A model generated the notes under the pieces. That model was not told where the DNA came from. It ran no database searches and was given only the letters and a program-made list of their open reading frames with translations. From assembly GCF_014230465.1 (NCBI RefSeq), contig NZ_JAAXCY010000001.1, forward strand, positions 310,001 to 374,000: 64,000 bases of DNA, written 5' to 3'. Both the position numbers and the translations under genes were made by a program. Origin of the DNA: Pseudomonas cremoris. Its GTDB lineage: Bacteria; Pseudomonadota; Gammaproteobacteria; Pseudomonadales; Pseudomonadaceae. This document shows, one piece after another, positions 16,719 through 25,300 of this stretch. Every line of letters starts with the position of its first letter. Positions within the stretch are counted from its first letter, which is position 1.

Positions 16719-16764
16719 TACTCCAGAGCGGCCTTTGTGGCCGGTTATTGTTTTCCCTGGAGTA
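16719..16764 (-). promoter_or_regulatory. Leader hairpin that would hide the CitMHS ribosome binding site
   Basis: Read on the minus strand, TACTCCAG (16764-16757) is exactly complementary to CTGGAGTA (16726-16719), which contains the Shine-Dalgarno GGAG just before the CitMHS ATG. One wobble and one more G-C pair extend the stem. A smaller GGCC...GGCC hairpin is nested inside. Folding would block ribosome access. The ligand or protein that opens it, if any, is unknown. Confidence 0.5.
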
Positions 16765-16825
16765 TTGGAAGCAGGGTAGTCTTTGTAAATTGGAATATTC
16801 GGCCTAGCACGTTCGGAAAAACAAA

Positions 16826-17716
16826 ATGAAGAACAGCATCCAGCACATTCAGGCGTTTCTCGCGGTGGCCCGCACCGGCAGTTTCACCAAGGCGGCCAAT
16901 GAACTGCATCTGTCGCCCTCGGCGCTGACGGTGCAGGTGCAACAACTGGAAGACTGGCTCGGCGTCGCCCTGCTCGACCGCAGTCCGCGCCACGTCAGTA
17001 TTACCGCCGCCGGTCTGGATGCCCGTGGCCCCATGGAAAAACTGCTGCTGGACCTGGACAACATCGTCACCGGCTCCCGCGACCTCGCCGCGTTGCGCCG
17101 GGGCGTGGTAACCATCGCCGCCCTGCCCTCGGTATGTGCTGGCTCCCTGCCACCAGTGCTGCGCCTGTTTCGCGAGCACTTCGCCGGGATCGAAGTACGC
17201 CTGCATGACCTGGTGGCGCACCGCATTCACGCTCAAGTGCGTTCCGGCGACGTGGACTTCGGCATTGGCGTGCGCGCGCGGCTCAGCCATGGGCTGGACT
17301 TTGTGCCGGTGCTGAATGATCGCTTGTGTGCTTTTCTGCCATTGGATCATCCCCTCGTACGCCATCGTCAATTGACCCTGGAGCAACTGGCGGAGCAACC
17401 GATCATCCTGACCGGCCGTGACAGCAGTGTGCGTGAGCAGGTGGATGCGCTGTTCGATGAAACGCGATTGACGATGAATGCGGGAATGGAGGCCAACTAC
17501 ATGTCGACGGTGTTGGCGTTGGTGCGCCAGGGGCTGGGGATCAGTGTGTTGCCAGAGTCGGCGGCGGACAGCCTGGAGGGGTTGAAGCGGATTAACATCG
17601 ATCACCCCGGCGTTAACCGGGAGATCGGGTTGATCAGTCGTAGCGGGATGGCCCTGAGCCCGGCGGCACAGCGCTGCTTCGATCTGCTCAGTGAAAAATT
17701 ACCTGGCACAACATAG
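16826..17716 (+). CDS. LysR-family transcriptional regulator
   Basis: 296 residues. N-terminal winged helix-turn-helix at 1-60 (HIQAFLAVARTGSFTKAANELHLSPSALTVQVQQLEDWLGVALLDRS region) followed by a periplasmic-binding-like effector domain (VTIAALPSVCAGSLPPVLRLF onward). Divergent from the CitMHS-AtuA operon with a 111-base shared promoter, the classical arrangement for a LysR regulator that activates its neighbour in response to the pathway substrate. The effector is not readable from sequence. Confidence 0.93.
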   Translation: MKNSIQHIQAFLAVARTGSFTKAANELHLSPSALTVQVQQLEDWLGVALLDRSPRHVSITAAGLDARGPMEKLLLDLDNIVTGSRDLAALRRGVVTIAALPSVCAGSLPPVLRLFREHFAGIEVRLHDLVAHRIHAQVRSGDVDFGIGVRARLSHGLDFVPVLNDRLCAFLPLDHPLVRHRQLTLEQLAEQPIILTGRDSSVREQVDALFDETRLTMNAGMEANYMSTVLALVRQGLGISVLPESAADSLEGLKRINIDHPGVNREIGLISRSGMALSPAAQRCFDLLSEKLPGTT

Positions 17717-17737
17717 CGCTAAAGTTAGAGCAGGCTT

Positions 17738-17827
17738 GTGTGGGAGCCGGGCTTGCCCGCGATGGCATCACCTCGGTACAACTGACAGACCGAGTCGCCC
17801 GCATCGCAGGCAAGCCAGCTCCCACAT
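17738..17827. repeat. Divergent REP pair (different REP subgroup)
   Basis: TGTGGGAGCCGGGCTTGCCC-GCGATGGCATCACC... paired with GCATCGCAGGCAAGCCAGCTCCCACA. The core carries GATGGCA instead of the GAATGC tail of the other copies and has several mismatches between arms, so it belongs to a different REP subgroup or is decaying. It lies between convergent LysR and GST genes. Confidence 0.82.
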
Positions 17828-17841
17828 GTTGACCGAGTGAA

Positions 17842-18444
17842 TCAGTCCAGCATCGGCACATGCTTGGGATGGCTGGCCACCCGCGCCAACCACGCCTGCA
17901 CCGCCGGGTACGGCGCCAGATCAAACCCACCCTCATGCGCCACATGCGTATAGGCATACAACGCAATATCGGCAATCGAATACTGCTCGCCCACCAGGTA
18001 CGGCGTGGCCTGCAGCTGGCGTTCCATCACCTTCAGCGCTTTGTAGCCGCGCTTATGGCAGGTCTTGTATTCCTCCAGGCGGTCTTCGGGCATGTTCAGG
18101 TAAAACTGGATAAACCGCGCCACCGCAATGTACGGCTCATGGCTGTACTGCTCGAAGAACTGCCATTGCAGCGCCTGGGTGCGCAAACGCGGCTCGGAGG
18201 GCAGGAATTCGCTGCCATCGGCCAGGAAGTTAAGGATCGCGTTGGACTCCCACAGACAGGTGCCGTCTTCCAGCTCCAGCACCGGGATCTTGCCGTTGGG
18301 GTTCTTTGCCAGGAACTCGGCGGTCTGGGTGTCGCCGTTGAGGATATCCACGTCGATCCATTGATAGGGAATGCCCAGCAGGTTGAGCATCAATTTGACC
18401 TTGTAGCAGTTGCCCGACTTGTAATCGCCATAAACCTTGTACAT
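17842..18444 (-). CDS. Glutathione S-transferase
   Basis: 200 residues from the ATG at 18444 (AAGGGGAGCCCC ribosome binding site); the longer upstream frame is not used. N-terminal thioredoxin-fold domain (MYKVYGDYKSGNCYKVKLML, cis-Pro in NPNGKIPVLEL, glutathione-binding ESNAI) and an all-helical C-terminal domain with VGEQYSIADIALYAYTHVA. The N-terminal SGNCYKV pattern suits Ser/Cys-type bacterial GSTs. It lies 10 bases after the aminotransferase gene on the same strand, a probable two-gene unit. Physiological substrate unknown. Confidence 0.92.
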   Translation of the reverse strand: MYKVYGDYKSGNCYKVKLMLNLLGIPYQWIDVDILNGDTQTAEFLAKNPNGKIPVLELEDGTCLWESNAILNFLADGSEFLPSEPRLRTQALQWQFFEQYSHEPYIAVARFIQFYLNMPEDRLEEYKTCHKRGYKALKVMERQLQATPYLVGEQYSIADIALYAYTHVAHEGGFDLAPYPAVQAWLARVASHPKHVPMLD

Positions 18445-18454
18445 GGGGCTCCCC

Positions 18455-19621
18455 TTATGCCGCTTGCGCGTGCTGTGCTTGACGGACCACCGTGGCCAGG
18501 CGCTTGAGACCTTCATCCAGGCGGGCCGGGTCGATATGGCTGAAATTGAGCCGCAATGAACCCAGGTGTTGGTCCGGCTCGGAAAAGAACGGTTCACCGG
18601 GCATGAACGCGACGTCCTGATCGAGCGATGGAGCCAACAAAGTGCGGGTGTCCAACGGCTGTTTCAAGGTCAGCCAGAAGAATAATCCGCCCTGGGGCAC
18701 TTGCCAGTCGGCCAGGTCAGCGAAGTGACGCTCCAGCGCGGACTGGAAGGCATCGCGGCGTTCGCGGTAGAAGCTGCGCAATTCCTGCAGGTGTTGCTGG
18801 TATTTTTCCGTGCCGATCCACTGCATTGCCTGCCATTGGCCGACACGGTTGGTGTGCAAGTCGGCCGACTGCTTGAGCTTGAGCAAGTGCGGGAACAGAT
18901 CCGGACTGGCGATCAAATAGCCGACGCGCAGCCCTGGCAGCAGGGTTTTGGACACAGTACCGGTGTAGATCCAGCTGGCCTTTTTCAGGCGCCCCGCGAT
19001 GGGTTTGGCGCTGCCACCGTCGAAGGTCAATTCGCGGTAGGGTTCGTCTTCGATCAGCGTCACCCCGAACTCGTCCAGCAGTGCGGCGACGGCTTCGCGC
19101 TTGGCCTCGCTGTAGCGCACGGCCGAGGGGTTCTGGAAAGTCGGGATCAGGTAGATGAACGCCGGGCGATGGCGCTCCAGGCTGGCGCGCAGCGCGGCCA
19201 AGTCCGGGCCGTCGGCTTCCAACTGGACGGTGAGGCAGTCGGCACCGAACAGTTGGAAGATCTGCAACGCCGCCAGGTAGGTCGGGCCTTCCAGCAGGAT
19301 TTGAGTGCCTTTGTCGATATACAGCTTGGCCGCCAGGTCCAGGGTTTGCTGAGAGCCACTGACCACCAGCACCTGGCTGGCCTGGCACGGCACGCCAAGC
19401 GCGCGGGCCTCGGCGGCGAGCAATTCGCGCAACTGCGGCTCCCCTTCACTCATGCCGTACTGGCCAATGTTCAGTGGCATGTCATCCCAGTTCAGCGCAG
19501 GCAGCATGGCTTCGGCCGGCAGGCCACCGGCGAACGACATCACTTCCGGGCGCTGGGCTGCCGCGAGGATTTCACGGATCAAGGAGCTTTTGAGGCGCGT
19601 AACACGTTCAGAGAAGGCCAT
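18455..19621 (-). CDS. PLP-dependent aminotransferase (2-aminoadipate/MocR-core type)
   Basis: 388 residues from the ATG at 19621. Fold-type I aminotransferase: substrate loop SFAGGLPAEAMLP at 29-41, NPSAV at 164-168, the pyridoxal-binding lysine at 225 (TGTVSKTLLPGLRVGY), and LRLNFSH near the end with the substrate-carboxylate Arg. It resembles the catalytic half of MocR regulators and LysN-type 2-aminoadipate transaminases but has no DNA-binding domain. Divergent from a MarR-type gene 82 bases away that may control it; followed by a GST gene. Substrate not determined. Confidence 0.9.
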   Translation of the reverse strand: MAFSERVTRLKSSLIREILAAAQRPEVMSFAGGLPAEAMLPALNWDDMPLNIGQYGMSEGEPQLRELLAAEARALGVPCQASQVLVVSGSQQTLDLAAKLYIDKGTQILLEGPTYLAALQIFQLFGADCLTVQLEADGPDLAALRASLERHRPAFIYLIPTFQNPSAVRYSEAKREAVAALLDEFGVTLIEDEPYRELTFDGGSAKPIAGRLKKASWIYTGTVSKTLLPGLRVGYLIASPDLFPHLLKLKQSADLHTNRVGQWQAMQWIGTEKYQQHLQELRSFYRERRDAFQSALERHFADLADWQVPQGGLFFWLTLKQPLDTRTLLAPSLDQDVAFMPGEPFFSEPDQHLGSLRLNFSHIDPARLDEGLKRLATVVRQAQHAQAA

Positions 19622-19702
19622 AGGGTCACCGGTAGCGAAGACTGTAGGAAATACGTCAAACTGGTTGACCGAAATTACGACGACTTGCACGGATACGTCA
19701 AT

Positions 19703-20137
19703 ATGCTTGACCTTAAAAACCCAGCCGCTCAGCAAGAAGCCATGGAAGCGTTCTTCTTTGGTTACCAGGCGTTCACCGCCAAGGCTGACGAAATGCTTGA
19801 GCGCCGCGGCCTGAGCCGAGTGCACCAGCGCATCGTGTTTTTTATCGCGCGCTACCCTGCCTTGAGCGTGAAGGAGCTGCTGGAATTGCTCGGCGTGAGC
19901 AAACAAGCGCTGAACATGCCGCTGCGCCAATTACAGGAAATGTACTTGGTAAACAGCGTTGCGTCCGAGACCGACAAGCGCAAACGCCTGTTGGAATTGA
20001 GCGAGGAAGGCCTGCGTTTCGAACAGTCACTGCGCCGCGAACAAGTGAAGCTGCTGCAACGCGCGTTCAGCGAAGCGGGGGAAGAAGCGGTGACGGGATG
20101 GCTGGCCGTCAATCAGGCCCTGAGTGCAGCGAACTAG
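19703..20137 (+). CDS. MarR-family transcriptional regulator
   Basis: 144 residues, MLDLKNPAAQQEAMEAFFF start. The winged-helix core is about 45-110: LSRVHQRIVFFIARYPALSVKELLELLGVSKQALNMPLRQLQEMYLV then DKRKRLLELSEEG. Full length. The ATG at 19703 lacks a strong ribosome binding site, and an in-frame TTG at 19685 is possible. Divergent from the aminotransferase-GST pair, which it probably represses. Ligand unknown. Confidence 0.88.
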   Translation: MLDLKNPAAQQEAMEAFFFGYQAFTAKADEMLERRGLSRVHQRIVFFIARYPALSVKELLELLGVSKQALNMPLRQLQEMYLVNSVASETDKRKRLLELSEEGLRFEQSLRREQVKLLQRAFSEAGEEAVTGWLAVNQALSAAN

Positions 20138-20174
20138 CCTTTCATCCAACTATTCGAAAACATTATTTGCTTTC

Positions 20175-20186
20175 TTTGTATACAAA
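20175..20186. promoter_or_regulatory. TTGTATACAA palindrome before the purine permease
   Basis: TTTGTATACAAA is a perfect 12-base palindrome about 130 bases before the permease start. The identical core appears before puuE (28327-28336) and a near copy before uraH (28132-28141). The shape fits an operator of a GntR/FadR-type regulator; that assignment is inference. Confidence 0.65.
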
Positions 20187-20212
20187 AGCATAATTCGCCT
20201 CGTGCGAGTTCC

Positions 20213-20226
20213 TGACCTATTGGTCA
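20213..20226. promoter_or_regulatory. Short inverted repeat TGACC-TATT-GGTCA
   Basis: Perfect 5-base arms with a 4-base spacer, about 90 bases before the purine permease start and downstream of the TTGTATACAA site. It could be a second operator or a small leader hairpin. Confidence 0.3.
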
Positions 20227-20314
20227 ACAAAACCCGCCAGTACCTCAAAGCGCTGTTGCCCACATTTGTGACCGGCGCTGGAAATAACAATAAAACTCTT
20301 GAGGAGTACTTGCT

Positions 20315-21661
20315 GTGGATAGCCGCAAATCTGAAGCCCCGACGCTGGACCTCTCCCCGCCCAGCAACAGCTGGCTGGAACGCCTGTTCAAACTGCGCTT
20401 GCATGGCACCACAGTGAAGACCGAGCTGATCGCCGGCCTCACCACCTTCATCACCATGGCCTACATCATCTTCGTCAACCCCAACATCATGGCCGACGCC
20501 GGCATCGATCACGGCGCGGCGTTTGTTGCCACCTGCATCGCCGCCGCACTGGGTTGCCTGTTGATGGGCCTGTACGCCAACTGGCCGGTGGGCCTGGCGC
20601 CGGGCATGGGGCTGAATGCGTTCTTCACCTACACGGTGGTCGGCACCATGGGCTACCACTGGGAAACCGCGCTGGGTGCGGTGTTCATTTCCGGTGTGCT
20701 GTTCATGGGCCTGACCCTGTCCCGTGTGCGTGAATGGCTGCTCAACAGCATCCCCGTGAGCCTGCGCCACGCGATGGGCGCGGGCGTCGGCCTGTTCCTC
20801 GGGGTGATCGGCTTGAAAACCGCCGGCATCATCGTCGACAGCCCGGCCACGCTGATCAAGCTCGGTTCACTGCACGAACCGGCACCCCTGCTGGCGGCGG
20901 TGTGCTTCTTGCTGATCGCCATCCTCAGCTACCACCGTGTATTCGGCGCGATCCTCATCAGCATCATCGCCGTGACCCTCGCGGGTTGGGGCCTGGACCT
21001 GGTGCACTACAACGGTATTCTCTCCACGCCACCGAGCCTGGCGCCGACCTGGATGGCTATGGATATCAAAGGTGTATTCAATGTCAGCATGATTAGCGTT
21101 GTTTTCGCGTTTCTTTTTGTACACATGTTCGACACCGCAGGTACACTGATGGGCGTCGCGCAGCGTGCGGGCCTAGTCAATGCCGATGGCAAGATCGATA
21201 ACCTGTCCCGTGCATTGAAGGCTGACAGCGCTTCCAGCGTATTTGGCGCGATGGTCGGTGTGCCACCGGTCACGAGCTATGTTGAAAGTGCTGCTGGCGT
21301 GGCCGCTGGCGGCCGCACCGGGCTCACCGCCGTGACCGTGGGCATCCTGTTTGTGGCAGCGATGTTTTTCGCACCGCTGGCCGGCATGATCCCGGCGTAT
21401 GCCACCGCCGGCGCGTTGATCTACGTGGCGATGCTAATGATGGCGAGCATGGCTCACATCAACTGGGATGAAGCCACCGACAGCATTCCGGCGATTGTCA
21501 CCGCGATCATGATGCCGTTGACCTTCTCGGTCGCTGACGGGATCGCCCTGGGCTTTATCACTTACGTGGCGCTCAAGGCCGGTACCGGTAAGTACCGCGA
21601 GATTTCCGTCAGCCTGTGGGTGCTGTGCGCGATTTTTATCGCCAAATTCATATTTCTATAA
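20315..21661 (+). CDS. AzgA-type NCS2 purine permease (adenine/guanine/hypoxanthine)
   Basis: 448 residues, GTG start after GAGGAGTACTTGCT. ITMAYIIFVNPNIMADAGID, MGLNAFFTYTVVG and VGVPPVTSYVESAAGVAAGGRTGLTAVTVG are hallmarks of the AzgA/PbuG branch of nucleobase permeases, which import purine bases with protons. About 12-14 hydrophobic segments. It has a TTGTATACAA site upstream shared with the urate-degradation genes, which suggests that purine import and breakdown are co-regulated. I recall a permease next to uraH in P. aeruginosa (PA1519); here a 5.2-kb gene and lysE separate the two. Confidence 0.93.
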   Translation: MDSRKSEAPTLDLSPPSNSWLERLFKLRLHGTTVKTELIAGLTTFITMAYIIFVNPNIMADAGIDHGAAFVATCIAAALGCLLMGLYANWPVGLAPGMGLNAFFTYTVVGTMGYHWETALGAVFISGVLFMGLTLSRVREWLLNSIPVSLRHAMGAGVGLFLGVIGLKTAGIIVDSPATLIKLGSLHEPAPLLAAVCFLLIAILSYHRVFGAILISIIAVTLAGWGLDLVHYNGILSTPPSLAPTWMAMDIKGVFNVSMISVVFAFLFVHMFDTAGTLMGVAQRAGLVNADGKIDNLSRALKADSASSVFGAMVGVPPVTSYVESAAGVAAGGRTGLTAVTVGILFVAAMFFAPLAGMIPAYATAGALIYVAMLMMASMAHINWDEATDSIPAIVTAIMMPLTFSVADGIALGFITYVALKAGTGKYREISVSLWVLCAIFIAKFIFL

Positions 21662-21672
21662 AGGAGCAAAGG

Positions 21673-22311
21673 ATGAACCTGGAAACCTGGCTACTGTTCA
21701 GCGGCGCGGCATTGGTGGTGATTCTGATCCCCGGGCCGCTGTCATTGTTGATGATCAGCAACAGCCTGAATTATGGCTTGCGCCGATCGTATCCAGCGTT
21801 TCTGGGTGGGGTATTTGCCTCGATCTGCCTGCTCAGCGCTTCGGCCCTCGGCTTGGGCGCCCTGCTGCTGGCTTCCGAGCAGCTATTCAGCGCCTTGAAA
21901 GTGGTTGGCGCGGCGTACCTGTTCTATCTCGCGTGGCAAAGCTGGCAGCAATCGCGGCAACCGGCCAATGGCGCCGAAGTCCCGCAAGTGGCAGCCACGC
22001 CTCGCTTTCGCGCCTTGTTTGGCCGCGCGTTTGTACTGGGTGCCAGCAACCCCAAGGACATCCTGTTTTTTGCCGCCTTCCTGCCGCAATTCCTCAACAG
22101 CCAGCAGGCGTTTCTGCCGCAGCTGCTGGTGATGATTGCTACTTGGACGGCTCTCGATTTGCTGTGCAAGCTGACCTACGGCTTGGGTGCCCACGGCGCT
22201 GCGCGCTATTTGCGCAGCGGCAAGGGGCAGAGTTGGTTCAACCGCATCAGTGCCGCACTGTTCAGTGGTGCGGGCATCGTCTCGCTGCTCAAGGCGCGGG
22301 TGTCAATTTAA
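21673..22311 (+). CDS. LysE-family exporter
   Basis: 212 residues from the ATG after AAGGAGCAAAGG. Six hydrophobic segments with the family signatures IPGPLSLLMISNSLNYGLR near the N-terminus and GASNPKDILFFAAFLPQF in the middle. LysE/RhtB proteins export amino acids or related small molecules; the substrate here is unknown. It starts 11 bases after the permease stop, so it is in the same operon. Its last 23 bases overlap, tail to tail, the end of the giant minus-strand gene. Confidence 0.93.
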   Translation: MNLETWLLFSGAALVVILIPGPLSLLMISNSLNYGLRRSYPAFLGGVFASICLLSASALGLGALLLASEQLFSALKVVGAAYLFYLAWQSWQQSRQPANGAEVPQVAATPRFRALFGRAFVLGASNPKDILFFAAFLPQFLNSQQAFLPQLLVMIATWTALDLLCKLTYGLGAHGAARYLRSGKGQSWFNRISAALFSGAGIVSLLKARVSI

Positions 22312-25300
22312 CGAAGTAAACGCTTGCCGAAACGCGCCCCTGGCTCGGCCATTGGATGCCGGCCAAAATCCGCACCACGCGTTGCTCACGCAGCGCGAGG
22401 TGGATCTCGTCCGACAATGCCATATTCATATAACGGGTGGATCGTGCAACGAACCAATTGTTCGTGAATCTGGCGCCTAATGTGACATGACCCTTTTCAA
22501 ACCAGTGGTAAGACACGTAGTAGAGCTGGCTGGGGGAATTGGCATGTGTCGCGATGGCTTCATGGCTTATTTTACGGCCGCGTACTACGTCGAACTCCCG
22601 AACGGTGAATCCTTGCGCCTCCAGCACTCTCTTGACGGCTTTGCGCTGCACGATATCGCGTTGCGCCGCGAACCTTTTACCTTCGTGCTGGAGCCGTCTT
22701 TCCAATAAGAACGGCGGCACGAAGTCAACACGAGTGAAGCCCGGAGTTGCGCCTTCGTAACCGATGAATGTACTCGACCGCCCTCTTTCAATGGGTCGTA
22801 GCATCCTCAACAAATCGTCCGTCTGCCCCGATTTTGCGGGTGCTGGCGGTAACCAGTCGTCCAGCGCCGCGCGGACGTTGAGCATATGAGTAGCCGTCGC
22901 AACCCTGTTCGGATCTGCCAACTCAACCATTCTTGCGACTGTAAATTCGCGACTTTTCCCCGTCATGCCAGGAAACGCGTCTGCCACGTAACCTGTCAGC
23001 GGTTTGTCGAACAACGGTGCATGAAGTTGCCATCCATGCGATTGCGTGCGGGACGCCGCGAGGGGTTGTTCAAGGAGATCAGTGCTTGCCCAACGCTCGA
23101 TATCAACGCGTGCCAATGAGACTGGGGGGGCATTCTTTGTAATAAACACAATACGGTTCAAAGGTGCTTGATTGCCCTGCGGCAGCAACCTATAAAAACC
23201 GCTTGAGGGGTCCGTCAAGCTCGCATACACGGGGGCTACCCGCAGGGCATTGTAGGAAAATCCTTGAGCGTCCAAAGGGACATGAAAGACCCCAGGCGCG
23301 GGGGAACTCAATTGCGAGCTGATCGGAATTTGCATACGCCAATCGAGCCAATGGAGGGCGGGCGTGGTGGACTGAAGGATCCTGTTCTCCGTAGCACTGC
23401 GCACGACGGGTGGCCACCAGTCCGGTGCCGGAGAGACCGGGGCGGTCCACGGGTTAAGCATGCTTGAACTCGTTCCCGCCACCGGTTGAGGCGCGTCCGC
23501 GCCGAGTAACCACTCCCTGGACTCGTTGATATTTAGGATCAGTTCGTCCTGCCCCGGCACCTGTTGGTTTTTCAAGCGAAACAACGACTCGTCCGCGCGT
23601 CGGTACACCGGATAGTGGTGGGTGTCATCCGTAACAAATAACTCGCCATTTTTGACGTAGACACCTTCCCGCCCCGGCCCCTTCAACGGCACAGCCCCCT
23701 CTGGCACCGATTTGACTTTATAGCGCTCCAGTACCGGAAGCAGCCTCACGGAGGGTGTCGGCCGGGGAGCACTGCTTGGCTCTAGACGCCAGCGACGCAA
23801 CCGCCGCAAAGCCGGCGGAAAAGCCGAACGTACAGCGGCCCCAGCTCTCTTGGGGCCAGGAATGAAGGTCATGACCAGACCCACCAACAAAAATTTGATC
23901 GTATTGGCCAGCACGTCTTTATCTCGGGAATCGCCAGAGCGTTGATAACGTCGCGCCGCAACGTACACCTCATAGATGTCACTGAAGATCCCGATTATCG
24001 GAATAAAGGCACTTAATACCATCCGTGTTTTGACCACGCTTTCGTCGCGAAGACGGCGGATTCGATAGTCTTCCAGCGCCTTATTGGAGTAACTGGCCGC
24101 CTGTGTCTGGCGCTGCAACTTATGCACATGGCCTCTGTACAGCAAGGCCTGGGCATTGCAGTTGGAACTGGCGACGATCGCCAGCCAATCCTGAGGATCA
24201 CTGGCAATCTGCTCGAACACCAGCTCTTCTGTCTCATCAAGCGACAGTGAAGGTTCCAGATGCTTTACGCGGAACGCGCGCGACAGCTGCCAAATCCCTT
24301 TCACCAAGGCGGTATTAGGGGCCACGTCAAAAATGTTGATCGTATTGGGGTCAAGCACAGCAGAGAGCGGTGCCTGGAAGGCCCAGCCAGGTGCGATCTG
24401 TCGTGCCAGCATCTTGGCGTTATCTGGCAATGCGCCTAGACGGTTCAACGCAACCCTCGCGTTTTCAAGGCCGCTGTACTCAGTGAGCACCAACGCGTAG
24501 GGAGCCTGGGGCCAATAGACCACACAAAGCTGCGAGCGCTTGTCGTGCATCACCACTATTCCTGTGACATAGCGATCATGCAGCATCGTATGCCCCACCA
24601 AATGAACTACGTGCAGCTGTAACTCATGGCTGTTTTTCAACAAGTCCTGCGGCGCTCTTGCGGCCATTGCAGTGCTGAACACGCTCTGCGCGTTCACCGA
24701 CAACCCCTGTTGAACCGCTGAAAAAAGATGATACTCAGCGCCCGCGCGCAACACGCGATTCAGTAACTCGGGAATACGTCCTTCGCTGAGCGAGTGGTCG
24801 GGATTGGCCGGTGGATAAAACGTTTTTTTTATCAACGCATCGTATTGGCCACCGATATCCAGCGACGACATCATTTGCCGCAAGTGGCCAGTCGAAAGGC
24901 TGCCTGGCCAGGTCCAGCGCAAAGGGCAGGCACGGTCTAGTTTGTATTGCGTCCAAGGTGCCAACGGATCCAGATTTTGCAGCGCCAACTCCAACAGACT
25001 GAAGGCCCGGCACGAAGAGGACGGGGGCAATATTTTCTGTGGGTCTTTCAGGAGGCAAGCCTCTTCATGATCACAGTACGTGCCGTGGATATCACCTGAC
25101 ATCGCCATAAAGGGTTCGTCTATTTCTATCCCCAGAGAGATACCTTCCTGACACAAACGAGCGGTCAATGCCTGGCGCGCATAGGTATTCAAGTCCGGCA
25201 GATGTTGTTCTTCCCGGGCTATAAAGGCCCAGACGCTGCTCGCGTAACGCTTTTGCAAGCGCCTGAAGTGTTTACGCTGCGCATGCGTTGAGCCTGTTAA

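Noticed and set aside
23750..24020. Possibility that the giant gene is two genes split at the hydrophobic segments
   Set aside because: The frame is uninterrupted with no internal ribosome binding site plus start after the hydrophobic region; one protein is simpler.
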